From Micavibrio sp. (GTDB lineage Bacteria; Pseudomonadota; Alphaproteobacteria; Micavibrionales; UBA2020), in the NCBI GenBank assembly GCA_028283745.1, contig JAPWJZ010000008.1:561290-625289 (forward strand): a stretch of 64,000 nucleotides of DNA. Reading direction: 5' to 3'. The notes below the pieces were generated by a model, which had not been told where the DNA came from, searched no databases, and saw only the letters and a list, made by a program, of their open reading frames with translations. Positions 19,877-27,767 of this stretch are shown piece by piece (positions within the stretch are counted from its first letter, which is position 1; each line of letters opens with the position of its first letter). Made by a program: the position numbers and the translations under genes.

Positions 19877-20602
19877 TTATTTAGTCTTTTTATACTTTTC
19901 CCATAAATCAGGCCTGCGGGCCGCCGTGACGGTTTCAGACTGCGCCAGCCGCCATTCCCGCACCTTGGCATGGTGGCCGGAGGCCAGCACATCGGGGATT
20001 CGGCGAAGCTGGCCATCCGGGCTGACCCAGTCGGCGGGGCGGGTATAATGGGGGTATTCCAAAAGGCCGTTGTGGAAGCTTTCTTCCGCATGGGTATTGG
20101 CATTTCCAATCACTTCCGGCAGCAGGCGTATAATGGCATCCAGCATAATCATCGCCGCCTGTTCGCCGCCCGACAGCACGTAATCGCCCAGCGATACTTC
20201 TTCGGCGTTATAGGCCTCCAGCAGGCGTTCATCCACGCCCTCATAGCGCCCGCACAAAACGGTCAGCATCGGTTCTTTCGCCAATTCCTGCGCCAGCGCC
20301 TGCGTCAGCGGCTTGCCGCGCGGGGTCATGTAAATAAAGCGGCCCAGCGGCTGGTGCGCTTCAAGCGCGTTCGACAAAATATCCGCCTTCATCACCATGC
20401 CCGCGCCGCCGCCAAAGGGTGCGTCATCGACCGTTTTATGCAGGTCGGTGGCGTAATAGCGGGGGTTGATTGTCTCCAGCGACCAGATGCCTTTTTCAAG
20501 CGCCTTGCCGGCAAGGCTAAGGCCTAAATGCCCCGGAAACATTTCGGGGAAAAGGGTGGCGATTTTAACGGACAAAAGGGGGGCTGGGGCTGCTGTTTTC
20601 AT
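19877..20602 (-). CDS. trmD: tRNA (guanine-N1-)-methyltransferase
   Basis: SPOUT methyltransferase that makes m1G37 in tRNAs reading codons starting with C or with proline, preventing +1 frameshifting. 241 residues, with [32 protein letters not shown], the knot segment [12 protein letters not shown] and [15 protein letters not shown], and a C-terminal domain with HYTRPADW. In most relatives it follows rimM directly; here a 387-codon gene on the other strand lies between them, so trmD needs its own promoter near 20610-20650. Confidence 0.97.
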   Translation of the reverse strand: MKTAAPAPLLSVKIATLFPEMFPGHLGLSLAGKALEKGIWSLETINPRYYATDLHKTVDDAPFGGGAGMVMKADILSNALEAHQPLGRFIYMTPRGKPLTQALAQELAKEPMLTVLCGRYEGVDERLLEAYNAEEVSLGDYVLSGGEQAAMIMLDAIIRLLPEVIGNANTHAEESFHNGLLEYPHYTRPADWVSPDGQLRRIPDVLASGHHAKVREWRLAQSETVTAARRPDLWEKYKKTK

Positions 20603-20654
20603 GGGGTTATATTAGCCAAAAAAGGTTAACACGGGAAGGTGAGACGGCCCGGAC

Positions 20655-20696
20655 TTTACAATATATGTAAAATAATCTATAATGCTTTAGATTATT
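20655..20696 (+). promoter_or_regulatory. Strong sigma70-type promoter with overlapping dyads
   Basis: TTTACA (20655-20660), 17-bp spacer, perfect TATAAT (20678-20683), 46 bp before the ATG of the repeat-protein gene. An inverted repeat AATAATCTA-N8-TAGATTATT (20671-20696) is centred on the -10 box and TTTACA-N5-TGTAAA (20655-20671) covers the -35 box. Both arms are perfect. The layout suggests an operator. Confidence 0.75.
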
Positions 20697-20728
20697 TCAG
20701 CTATTTACCGTTTTTGAGAAGCCCACCG

Positions 20729-21892
20729 ATGTCGCTTTCGGATGATTTCAATGATGATGCCGATGCCCCGCCGCCGCCGGTGGAAAAAGGCGCGCGCGTG
20801 GTGCAGGACGAACACGGCAACATCCGCCGCTACTTTGACGGCGTCTTGCATTGCGATGACGGCCCCGCGGTTGAAAAAGCCCCGCCCAAAATCAAGAAGC
20901 CCGACGGCACGTTTGAAGTCACCGGCGTTGGTGCGAAGGAATGGTACAGGCACGGCCAGCGCCACCGCGATGACGGCCCCGCCATGTTGCGCTCCGGCGG
21001 CGGCGAAGAATGGTACCAGAATGGCAAGAAGCACCGTATCGGCGCGCCCGCCGTGACCAAGGGCGGCGCGCAGGAATGGTATGAAGACGGCCAGCTGCAC
21101 CGCGATGGCGGCTTGCCCGCGTATGAAAACAAAAACGGCCGCAAGGAATGGTACGTCCGCGGGGAGCGCCACCGCGATGGTGATTTACCCGCCGTCGAAC
21201 TGCCGGACGGCACGCGCAAATGGTACGACCATAACCGCCTGCACCGCGACAATGGACCTGCGCTGATTGACCAGGACGGCAAAAAAGAATGGCACGTCCG
21301 CGGCGTGCTGCACCGTGACGGCGGCCCCGCAATTGAATACCCTGCAACCGGCAGCGCACCGGCGCGCGGCGACTGGTACCAGAACGGGGCATTACACCGC
21401 GATGATGGCCCTGCCGAAACCACGGCCGACGGCAAGCAGCGCTGGATGAAAAACGGCAAGGCTCACCGGGTGGATGGCCCCGCCATCATTTACCCCAACG
21501 GCAAGCAGGAATGGATGTTTGACGGCCGTCCGCACCGCGATGGCGGCCCCGCGCTTATCAAGCCGGGCGGTACGGCAGACAAACCCACTGTTGCCTATAC
21601 ATGGTTCAATCATGGTAAAAAGCACCGCATTGGCGGCCCAGCCGTCATGAAGGCGGAAGGCGGGCAGGAATGGTGCGAATACGGCAGGTTCCACCGTGAA
21701 GACGGCCCCGCCGTCATCAAGCCCGATGGCGTGCAGCAATGGTTCCGGCAGGGCAAGGCATGGCCCGAAGGCCCCGCTTATGTCGCGGCAAAGGCTTTGC
21801 AAAAGCAGCTTGAAACCGTCACGGTCGTACAGCGCACCATCACCGCGCTGAAACCGCTCAAGTTTGCGCAGCGGCCAAAGCTTGCGCCGTAA
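20729..21892 (+). CDS. MORN-like tandem repeat protein (WY-x-G-x-x-HRDDGPA repeats)
   Basis: A 387-residue protein built of 12-13 tandem units of 21-30 residues, each of the form W(Y/F)xxGxxHRDxGPAxxxxxGxxE, for example WYQNGKKHRIGAPAV and WMKNGKAHRVDGPAI. The start at 20729 (MSLSDDF) follows the promoter; the first 60 residues include an acidic/proline stretch. Similar repeats are common in giant viruses, phages and scattered bacteria and are distantly like MORN repeats; no function is proven. No signal peptide is seen. It stands on the plus strand between trmD and rimM, an unusual insertion in a conserved ribosomal operon. The last unit (WFRQGKAWPEGPA) is decayed. Confidence 0.85.
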   Translation: MSLSDDFNDDADAPPPPVEKGARVVQDEHGNIRRYFDGVLHCDDGPAVEKAPPKIKKPDGTFEVTGVGAKEWYRHGQRHRDDGPAMLRSGGGEEWYQNGKKHRIGAPAVTKGGAQEWYEDGQLHRDGGLPAYENKNGRKEWYVRGERHRDGDLPAVELPDGTRKWYDHNRLHRDNGPALIDQDGKKEWHVRGVLHRDGGPAIEYPATGSAPARGDWYQNGALHRDDGPAETTADGKQRWMKNGKAHRVDGPAIIYPNGKQEWMFDGRPHRDGGPALIKPGGTADKPTVAYTWFNHGKKHRIGGPAVMKAEGGQEWCEYGRFHREDGPAVIKPDGVQQWFRQGKAWPEGPAYVAAKALQKQLETVTVVQRTITALKPLKFAQRPKLAP

Positions 21893-21937
21893 GCGTTTTT
21901 AGAAAATTCAGAATATTTTTGAGACGTGGGTTACCGC

Positions 21938-22468
21938 TTAGTCCAGCAAGCCGGGCGGCGGCACGATGGTGATTTCGCGGGCGGCAAGGTCAATGTGCGG
22001 CACGCAGGCATCGGTAAAGGGCAGGTAATAGCTTGCGCCCTTCAGGGGTTTTATTTCCAGCAGGTCGCCCGCGCCGAAGTTGGCGACGGTGACAACGCGG
22101 CCCATGGCAGCGCCGTCCGCGCCCTTGGCGGCCATGCCCATCAGGTCGGCATGGTAGAAGGTTTTATCGGCTTTGATTTCCGGCAGTCCCGCGCGGGGCA
22201 GGAACAACTGGGTGCCGCGCAGCTTTTCAGCCGCCGTGCGGTCTTTCAGCCCCTCGATTTCAGCAAGGTAAATAGTGCCGTGCTGCACGAGGGAAAGCAG
22301 CTTGAAGGTGGTCTGGCCCTTGGAATCGCAAAGCGGCGCATAGTCGGTGAGCGCTGCGGGGTTATCGCCGAATAACTTCAGCTTTACCACGCCCTTGATG
22401 CCATGCACGCCGATAATCTCGGCCATGCAGACAAGGGACTCTTCCGACAATGTCGCCGCTTTGCCCAA
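21938..22468 (-). CDS. rimM: 16S rRNA processing protein RimM
   Basis: 30S maturation factor that binds S19 and helps form the 16S 3' domain. 176 residues with CMAEIIGVHGIKGVVKLKLFGDNP at the N-terminus, the FYHADLMGM segment and the C-terminal PRC-barrel part (VVTVANFGAGDLLEIKP, YYLPFTDACVPHIDLAAREITI). TTG at 22468 is the apparent start: the next ATG lies inside the first beta strand, and the rpsP stop is only 8 bp upstream, so translation is probably coupled. Confidence 0.94.
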   Translation of the reverse strand: MGKAATLSEESLVCMAEIIGVHGIKGVVKLKLFGDNPAALTDYAPLCDSKGQTTFKLLSLVQHGTIYLAEIEGLKDRTAAEKLRGTQLFLPRAGLPEIKADKTFYHADLMGMAAKGADGAAMGRVVTVANFGAGDLLEIKPLKGASYYLPFTDACVPHIDLAAREITIVPPPGLLD

Positions 22469-22476
22469 GTTCCAGA

Positions 22477-22869
22477 TTAACCTTCTGCTTTTTCTTCAGC
22501 AGCGGCCGGTGCGGCAGCAGCTTCAGCGGCCTTGCCGGCTTTATCAGCGCGGGTTTTGGCGCGTTCGGTCATTTTTGCCTTCGGCTTGGATTTAGCCGGG
22601 TTGTTCTTGCGTGCCGGCATCGGCGCGAGGCCTGCTTTGCCGAGGAAGATAGCAACGCGGTCGGAAACCTGCGCGCCTTTTTTCACCCAAGCAAGAATTT
22701 TCTCGCCTTCAAGTTTCACGCGGTCAGCGTTGTCTTTCGGCAGGCAGGGGTTATAGGTGCCCAGTTTCTCGATGAAATCGCCATCGCGCGGTTTGCGGCT
22801 GTCGGCAACAACGATGTGGTAGTAGGGTTTTTTCTTGGCGCCGGCGCGGGCCATGCGGATCTTCAGCAT
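22477..22869 (-). CDS. rpsP: 30S ribosomal protein S16
   Basis: Small-subunit assembly protein. 130 residues, with the [30 protein letters not shown] start and EKLGTYNP. The first 85 residues correspond to the whole E. coli protein; the rest is a basic then Ala/Glu-rich tail, as often seen in alphaproteobacteria. Downstream of ffh (92 bp) and coupled to rimM. Confidence 0.97.
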   Translation of the reverse strand: MLKIRMARAGAKKKPYYHIVVADSRKPRDGDFIEKLGTYNPCLPKDNADRVKLEGEKILAWVKKGAQVSDRVAIFLGKAGLAPMPARKNNPAKSKPKAKMTERAKTRADKAGKAAEAAAAPAAAEEKAEG

Positions 22870-22960
22870 TGTTTTAGTACTCCATTGTTAATCTGGTCGC
22901 TTTGTTTTGAATGATTGCCGGGCGTGCAACCAATTCTCGCCCGAAATCCGGTTATAAACT

Positions 22961-24442
22961 TTACTTCTTCTTGTCGTTCATCAGCGGGTTGAGCGGGAAG
23001 GCGCCGCCGTCTGCAAAGGGGTTCGCGCCCAGGGGGCCGTCAGCGCCCATTTTGCTTTGCATGTTCTTGGCCATTTCTTCCATCTCTTCCATGCCGCCGC
23101 CGCCGAACAGTGCGCCCATGTGGCGCATCACGCCCTTGCCGCCCAGTTTTTGCATGCGCTTCATCATCGTCTGCATGTCCTGGAACTGCTTCAGCAGCTT
23201 GTTGACTTCCTGCACGGTGGTGCCTGAGCCGGCGGCGATGCGCTTGCGGCGCGACGCGTTCAGCAGTTCCGGCTTCTCGCGTTCCTTCAGCGTCATGGAC
23301 AAAATAATCGCTTCCTGCTTTTTCAGGATGCTGTCGTCCACGTTGGCGTTTTCCATCATGCCTTTCAGCTTGCCCATGCCGGGCATAAAGCCCATGAGGC
23401 CGGAAAGGCCGCCCATTTTCTTCATCTGCTTCAGCTGGGTCAGGAAGTCCGACAGGTCGAACTTGCCCTTCGCCATTTTCTCGGCGGCTTTTTTAGCGTC
23501 TTCGATGTCGATGTTTTCGGCGGCTTTTTCGACGAGGGAGACGATATCGCCCATGTCAAGAATGCGGCCGGCAATGCGGTCGGCGTCAAAGGCCTGCAGC
23601 GCGTCCATCTGCTCGCCCATGCCGAGGAACTTGATGGGCTTGCCGGTAATGGCGCGCATGGAAAGGGCTGCGCCGCCGCGGCTGTCGCCGTCAACGCGCG
23701 TCAGCACGATGCCGGTAATGCCAATGCGGTCATTGAAATTTTTTGCAGTATTAACGGCGTCCTGGCCGGTCAGCGCGTCCGCGACCAGCAGAATATCGGC
23801 GGGTTTGGCAAGGTCGCGCACATCGGCAAGTTCGCTCATCAGTGCATCATCGATGGAAAGGCGGCCGGCGCTGTCGAGGATGACGACGTCATAACCTTCA
23901 AGGCGGCCCATCTCGAGCGCGCGCTTGGTGATTTTGACGGCGCTGTCGCCCTTCACGATCGGCAGGCTGCCTACATCTACCTTTTTCGCCAGAATATCCA
24001 GCTGTTCCTGCGCTGCCGGGCGGTAAATGTCGAGCGAGGCAAGCAGGACTTTTTTCTTGTGCTTTTCTTTAAGGAATTTTGCAAGCTTGCCGGCGGTGGT
24101 GGTTTTGCCGGAACCCTGCAGGCCCGCCATAAGAATGACGGCGGGCGGGGTAACCGCAAGGTTCAGCGCGGTTTCTTCATGGCCAAGGGTCTTGATCAGC
24201 TGGTCGTGGACGATTTTGACGACCTGCTGTCCGGGTTTTACGGCGCGGATGACTTTTTCACCGACCGCTTCAATGCGCACCTGTTCGACGAAGTCGCGCG
24301 CGACCGGCAGCGCAACGTCTGCTTCCAGCAGCGCAACACGCACCATGCGCAGGGCTTCATTGACGTCTTCTTCGCGAAGAACGCCTTTGCCTTTCAGACC
24401 GTCAAAAATGCCGCCGAGGCGGTTGGTGAGTGAATCAAACAT
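22961..24442 (-). CDS. ffh: Signal recognition particle protein Ffh
   Basis: SRP GTPase that binds signal peptides of inner-membrane proteins with 4.5S RNA. 493 residues from the ATG at 24442 (MFDSLTNRLGG), with GAGGA upstream. N domain, then G domain with P-loop GLQGSGKTTTAGKLA, DSAGRLSIDD and TRVDGDSRGG, then a Met-rich M domain (GLMGFMPGMGKLKGMMEN, MQTMMKRMQKLGGKGVMRHM). It is the first gene of the ffh-rpsP-rimM run. No SRP RNA gene is recognisable next to it. Confidence 0.97.
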   Translation of the reverse strand: MFDSLTNRLGGIFDGLKGKGVLREEDVNEALRMVRVALLEADVALPVARDFVEQVRIEAVGEKVIRAVKPGQQVVKIVHDQLIKTLGHEETALNLAVTPPAVILMAGLQGSGKTTTAGKLAKFLKEKHKKKVLLASLDIYRPAAQEQLDILAKKVDVGSLPIVKGDSAVKITKRALEMGRLEGYDVVILDSAGRLSIDDALMSELADVRDLAKPADILLVADALTGQDAVNTAKNFNDRIGITGIVLTRVDGDSRGGAALSMRAITGKPIKFLGMGEQMDALQAFDADRIAGRILDMGDIVSLVEKAAENIDIEDAKKAAEKMAKGKFDLSDFLTQLKQMKKMGGLSGLMGFMPGMGKLKGMMENANVDDSILKKQEAIILSMTLKEREKPELLNASRRKRIAAGSGTTVQEVNKLLKQFQDMQTMMKRMQKLGGKGVMRHMGALFGGGGMEEMEEMAKNMQSKMGADGPLGANPFADGGAFPLNPLMNDKKK

Positions 24443-24567
24443 CGAAGAATTCCTCGAATAGCCCAAAATCAGTTAACCCCAGTGAGCGTAACTTCGCCGA
24501 CTGGGGGACGCAGAGCGCAAGCGGATATCCATGTGGGGATATGCTTTGCCTCAACAAAACTGCGTTG

Positions 24568-24597
24568 TTTATAAGCGATTTTCGATAGATGAGTCAA
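24568..24597 (-). promoter_or_regulatory. Candidate ffh promoter
   Basis: Minus-strand TTGACT (24592-24597), 18-bp spacer, TATAAA (24568-24573), about 125 bp before the ffh start codon. Five of six consensus bases in each box. Confidence 0.6.
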
Positions 24598-24676
24598 TGA
24601 ATCCGCGCCGGCGGAGTATATTTTCATATAAAATAAGTAAAAACAGCGATATAGCGCCGGGCCGGGTGGAAAACGG

Positions 24677-24705
24677 TTGCAATTATGGAATATATCCGTT
24701 ATTCT
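24677..24705 (+). promoter_or_regulatory. Candidate promoter of the ankyrin-epmA operon
   Basis: TTGCAA (24677-24682), 17-bp spacer, TATTCT (24700-24705). The -10 end and start region (CCGTTATTCTCCCC) resemble the promoter at 52935-52963. The palindrome CCTTATATAAGG (24729-24740) lies in the leader, and its AAGG is the apparent Shine-Dalgarno sequence. Confidence 0.55.
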
Positions 24706-24747
24706 CCCCAAACCTTAAAATCCAGATTCCTTATATAAGGCACGCCC

Positions 24748-25392
24748 ATGGGTAGCACCGTTCTCGACAATAACCTTCTCAATGCCGCCAAAAAGGGCGA
24801 CCTTGATACCGTGTCGGACTGCGCCGCCGAAGGTGCCAAGGCGACCGCGCAGGATGTGAACGGCCGCTGCGGCCTTTATTATGCCGCGCAGGCCGGCGAC
24901 CTGGATATGATCCGCCTGTTGCTGGTGCACAAGGGCGATGTGGACGCCGCAGATGATGACGGCTTCACGCCCCTCAAAGCCGCCATTGAAGCCAAGCAGT
25001 TTGGTGCTGCAGGGTTGCTGCTGGAACAGCAGGCTAATATCAACAAACAAGATGGCAACGCGCTGTTCACCGCGCTGCATGCCGCAGTCAACAGCGACAT
25101 GCGCGAAAAAGACGGCAGCCGCATTACCTTTTTGCTGGAGCAGGGGGCGGATTTTAACAGCGTGCGCAACCTTTCCGGCCAGACGCCCTATGAAATGGCG
25201 AAAGACCATTTAACCCGCTTGCCCGATGCGCAATTCGCCATCAACGCCTTCGATGCGTTTCTTGAGGGCGCGGAAAACCACGCCCGCCGCCTGCAGCGCG
25301 AAGCGGAGGCCGAGCGCAGCGCCGCCGTGTTTGGCGGCCTGACGCGCCCGATTGCGGCCAAGGTCATCCGCTTCAAAAACCCTGCCGCCTAA
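24748..25392 (+). CDS. Ankyrin repeat protein 1
   Basis: A 214-residue cytoplasmic protein with ankyrin repeats over about residues 8-150: LLNAAKKGDLDTVSDCAAEGA, GRCGLYYAAQAGDLDMIRLLLVHKGDVDAADDDG, FTPLKAAIEAKQFGAAGLLLEQQANINKQDGN, then a longer repeat with ALHAAVNSDMREKDGSRITFLLEQGADFN. The last 50 residues are a charged helix. Ankyrin repeats mediate protein contacts; the partner is unknown. AAGG lies 7 nt before the ATG. It is 17 bp upstream of a second ankyrin gene. Confidence 0.88.
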   Translation: MGSTVLDNNLLNAAKKGDLDTVSDCAAEGAKATAQDVNGRCGLYYAAQAGDLDMIRLLLVHKGDVDAADDDGFTPLKAAIEAKQFGAAGLLLEQQANINKQDGNALFTALHAAVNSDMREKDGSRITFLLEQGADFNSVRNLSGQTPYEMAKDHLTRLPDAQFAINAFDAFLEGAENHARRLQREAEAERSAAVFGGLTRPIAAKVIRFKNPAA

Positions 25393-25409
25393 GGGATAAA
25401 TAAACCACC

Positions 25410-26042
25410 ATGACCGACACGCCCGATGAGCAAACCCAGCGCCTGCTGCTGGCCATATCGAACAACAGCATCACCGAAATGCACGGCGCCATGCTGGCGG
25501 GCGCAAACCCGGATGTGCGCGATGCATCCGGCAACCCCGTCATTTTCGGCGTTATCAACCATTGTGCCTGGGTGACGGATGACAGCCCGCTGGCCGGCAC
25601 CTTCCCCGCCATGCTGCTGGCGCTCTGCACCCGCAAGGCGGATTTGAACTTGCGCAATGATAACGGCATTTCCCCCCTCAACCACGCGCTGCAGCTGCGC
25701 AGCCATTTTTGCGCCAGCGTTCTTATGGCGTCGGGCGCGAACGTGCATGAGGTATTCCCAAGCGGGGAGACGCCGCTGCATGTTGCCGTCAAGCACGCGC
25801 TGGACGGTGAAACGCGTTTTTTAAGCAATCTCATCACCAAACCCGTCGACCCGACCGTGGCGGATGCCGCAGGGTTTACGGCGATTGATATTGCTGCGGC
25901 TTCCAAAAGCGGGCGCATGGCGGAAGTGCTGGCGGCCTTGCGCACCCTGCCGCAAACGGCAGCCTATGAAGAAAAGCTGCGACAAAAGCAGCAGGATGCC
26001 TTGCGCGGCCTTGCCCGCCAAAAACCTTTCAAGCTGGGATAA
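25410..26042 (+). CDS. Ankyrin repeat protein 2
   Basis: A 210-residue ankyrin protein, second of an adjacent pair. Repeats: LLLAISNNSITEMHGAMLAGANPDVRDASG, then LALCTRKADLNLRNDNG, ISPLNHALQLRSHFCASVLMASGANVHEVFPSG, TPLHVAVKHALDGETRFLSNLITKPVDPTVADAAG, and FTAIDIAAASKSGRMAEVLAAL. Short C-terminal basic helix. No signal peptide. Its TAA stop shares one base with the epmA ATG (TAATG), which implies translational coupling. Confidence 0.88.
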   Translation: MTDTPDEQTQRLLLAISNNSITEMHGAMLAGANPDVRDASGNPVIFGVINHCAWVTDDSPLAGTFPAMLLALCTRKADLNLRNDNGISPLNHALQLRSHFCASVLMASGANVHEVFPSGETPLHVAVKHALDGETRFLSNLITKPVDPTVADAAGFTAIDIAAASKSGRMAEVLAALRTLPQTAAYEEKLRQKQQDALRGLARQKPFKLG

Positions 26043-27067
26043 TGATGACCTATTGGTGGAACCCCGACCGTTTCGGCAGAAAAATTCCGTACCTTGAGGC
26101 GCGGGCGCGCATTTTCGGCGAAGTGCGCAGCTTCTTCAACGCGCGCGGATACCTTGAGGTTGAAACGCCGGCATTGCAGGTCGCGCCCTGCATGGAAGCG
26201 CATATTCAGGGCTTCAAAACGACGTTTATAACGGCGGATCGCCAAGGCACCGAAACGCTGTACCTGCATACCAGCCCCGAATTCGCCATGAAGAAGCTGC
26301 TGGTGGCGGGCCTGCCCAAAATTTACCAGCTGGCGAAAGTGTTCCGCAACGCCGAAGGCTCCAGCTGGCACAGCCCCGAATTCGCCATGCTGGAATGGTA
26401 CCAGCTCGGCATGGATTACAAGGACATGATGGAAGAAACGGCGGCGCTGCTGCGCCATGTCGTGAAAGCCCCCATGACCGTGAAGGGCCGCACCTGCGAT
26501 GCCCACGCGGCGTGGGAAAAAATTACGGTTGTCGATGCGCTTCAAAAATACGCGGACATCGACATTTCGAATAACCTTGGCGACCTTGCGCATATTACGG
26601 CGGAAGCTAAACGCATTGGCGTTTATACCTCGCCGCTGGATGACTGGGAAAATGCGCTGCTGAAAGTGCTAATGGAAAAGGTGGAACCAAACCTTGGTGT
26701 TGGCGCGCCCAGCGTGATTTACGACTACCCCGTCTCCATGGCCGCCCTCTCGCGGCCAAAGCCGGAAGACGCGCGCTTTGCCGAGCGATTTGAGGTGTAT
26801 GTTTGCGGCATCGAGCTTGCCAACGCTTTCGGCGAGCTGACGGATGCAAAAGTGCAGCGCGACCGCTTTGTGGCGGATGTCGCCCTGCGCAAAAAAGTCT
26901 ACGGGGATGATTACCCGGTGGATGAAGACTTTTTAAGTGCGCTGGAGTTCGGCCTGCCGCCCTGCAGCGGCAATGCGCTGGGGCTTGACCGGCTTGTGAT
27001 GCTGGCAACAGGCGCGGAAAACATCGACCTTGTGCAGGCCGCGCCGGTTCTTACCAAAGCGAAATAG
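26042..27067 (+). CDS. epmA: EF-P lysine lysyltransferase (EpmA/GenX/PoxA)
   Basis: Class II lysyl-tRNA synthetase-like enzyme that attaches beta-lysine (or lysine) to elongation factor P so that ribosomes pass polyproline stretches. 341 residues, without the anticodon domain of LysRS. Motifs: motif 1 region FFNARGYLEVETPALQVAPCMEAH, motif 2 VFRNAEGSSWHSPEFAMLEWYQ, and motif 3 FGLPPCSGNALGLDRLVML. Two starts are possible (ATG-ATG at 26042/26045). It is the last gene of an operon with two ankyrin genes. The EF-P gene and epmB are not in the window. Confidence 0.93.
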   Translation: MMTYWWNPDRFGRKIPYLEARARIFGEVRSFFNARGYLEVETPALQVAPCMEAHIQGFKTTFITADRQGTETLYLHTSPEFAMKKLLVAGLPKIYQLAKVFRNAEGSSWHSPEFAMLEWYQLGMDYKDMMEETAALLRHVVKAPMTVKGRTCDAHAAWEKITVVDALQKYADIDISNNLGDLAHITAEAKRIGVYTSPLDDWENALLKVLMEKVEPNLGVGAPSVIYDYPVSMAALSRPKPEDARFAERFEVYVCGIELANAFGELTDAKVQRDRFVADVALRKKVYGDDYPVDEDFLSALEFGLPPCSGNALGLDRLVMLATGAENIDLVQAAPVLTKAK

Positions 27068-27071
27068 AAAA

Positions 27072-27758
27072 TCAGCCCGCGACTTTTTTCGGCAGGTGGC
27101 CCATGGCTTCCTGGAAGTCGCGGATGGCGACGGCGGCCCCGCCGGTATATTCCCAAATGGATGTCGATGCGCAGATAAAGTCTGCCCCGGCCTTCACAAG
27201 GTCGCGGCAGTTGCTGGGCTTGATGCCGCCGGCGGCAACGCACGGCGCTTCCATGATGGCGCTCCACCACGTCAGGATGTTCGGCGACACCATGTATTTG
27301 GGCGCGTAGTTTTCCTGCGGGTAGTAGGGGGAACGGGCGGTGAAGAACGGGCCGAAGCTCACGTAATCCGCGCCCTGCTCGGCAGCGGTCATGCCAAGGT
27401 GCTTGGAATCCATGCACGACGCGCCAATGGTTTTGTCCGGGCCCAGAATTTTCCGGGCTTCGGCAATGCGCATGTCGTGAATGCCAAGGTGAACGCCGTC
27501 CGCGTCCATTTTGTGGCACAGCTCGACATGGTTGTTGATAAGGAAGGCAACGTTGCGCTCGTGCGCAATCGGCATCAGCTTTTCAATTGCCTTGGCCCAT
27601 GTTGCTTCATCCGCATCTTCCAGCCGCAGCTGCAGGGCGGCGACGTTCCCTTCATCAAGGGCGCGCGCAAGGTGCGGGGCAAAAGCCTCCGGCACAAGCT
27701 TGGGGGGCGTAATAATGTATAGCTGGCAGCCAGGTGCTTCGGGTATCGCGCTGTTCAA
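27072..27758 (-). CDS. thiE: Thiamine-phosphate synthase
   Basis: Joins hydroxymethylpyrimidine diphosphate and thiazole phosphate into thiamine phosphate. 228 residues, TIM-barrel fold: LYIITPPKLVP, ALQLRLEDADEATW, FLINNHVELCHKMDADGVHLG, IGASCMDSKHLGMTAAEQGADYVSFGPFF, and CVAAGGIKPSNC. QLRL-type and GVHLG segments fit the family, while several active-site positions differ from E. coli ThiE, as in the alphaproteobacterial subgroup. 9 bp downstream of the aldolase gene. Convergent with epmA, 4 bp apart. Confidence 0.85.
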   Translation of the reverse strand: MNSAIPEAPGCQLYIITPPKLVPEAFAPHLARALDEGNVAALQLRLEDADEATWAKAIEKLMPIAHERNVAFLINNHVELCHKMDADGVHLGIHDMRIAEARKILGPDKTIGASCMDSKHLGMTAAEQGADYVSFGPFFTARSPYYPQENYAPKYMVSPNILTWWSAIMEAPCVAAGGIKPSNCRDLVKAGADFICASTSIWEYTGGAAVAIRDFQEAMGHLPKKVAG

Positions 27759-27767
27759 GGTATTCCC

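Larger units (their letters stand above)
24443..24747. other. Intergenic region between ffh and the ankyrin gene
   Basis: About 305 bp holding two divergent candidate promoters (described separately). The ffh leader of about 120 nt contains an inverted repeat CCCCAGT-N16-ACTGGGG (24477-24506) and a smaller ATATCC/GGATAT hairpin near 24526-24541. No open frame with a plausible ribosome binding site and no SRP RNA consensus was found. Confidence 0.7.

Noticed and set aside
20830-21780. Regular repeats that might suggest a CRISPR array or satellite
   Set aside because: The unit length varies (21-30 codons), the repeats are in frame, diverged at third positions, and encode the HRDxGPA protein.
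24443-24747. Possible SRP RNA (ffs) gene next to ffh
   Set aside because: The conserved GGUCAGGUCCGGAAGGAAGCAG loop is absent on both strands.
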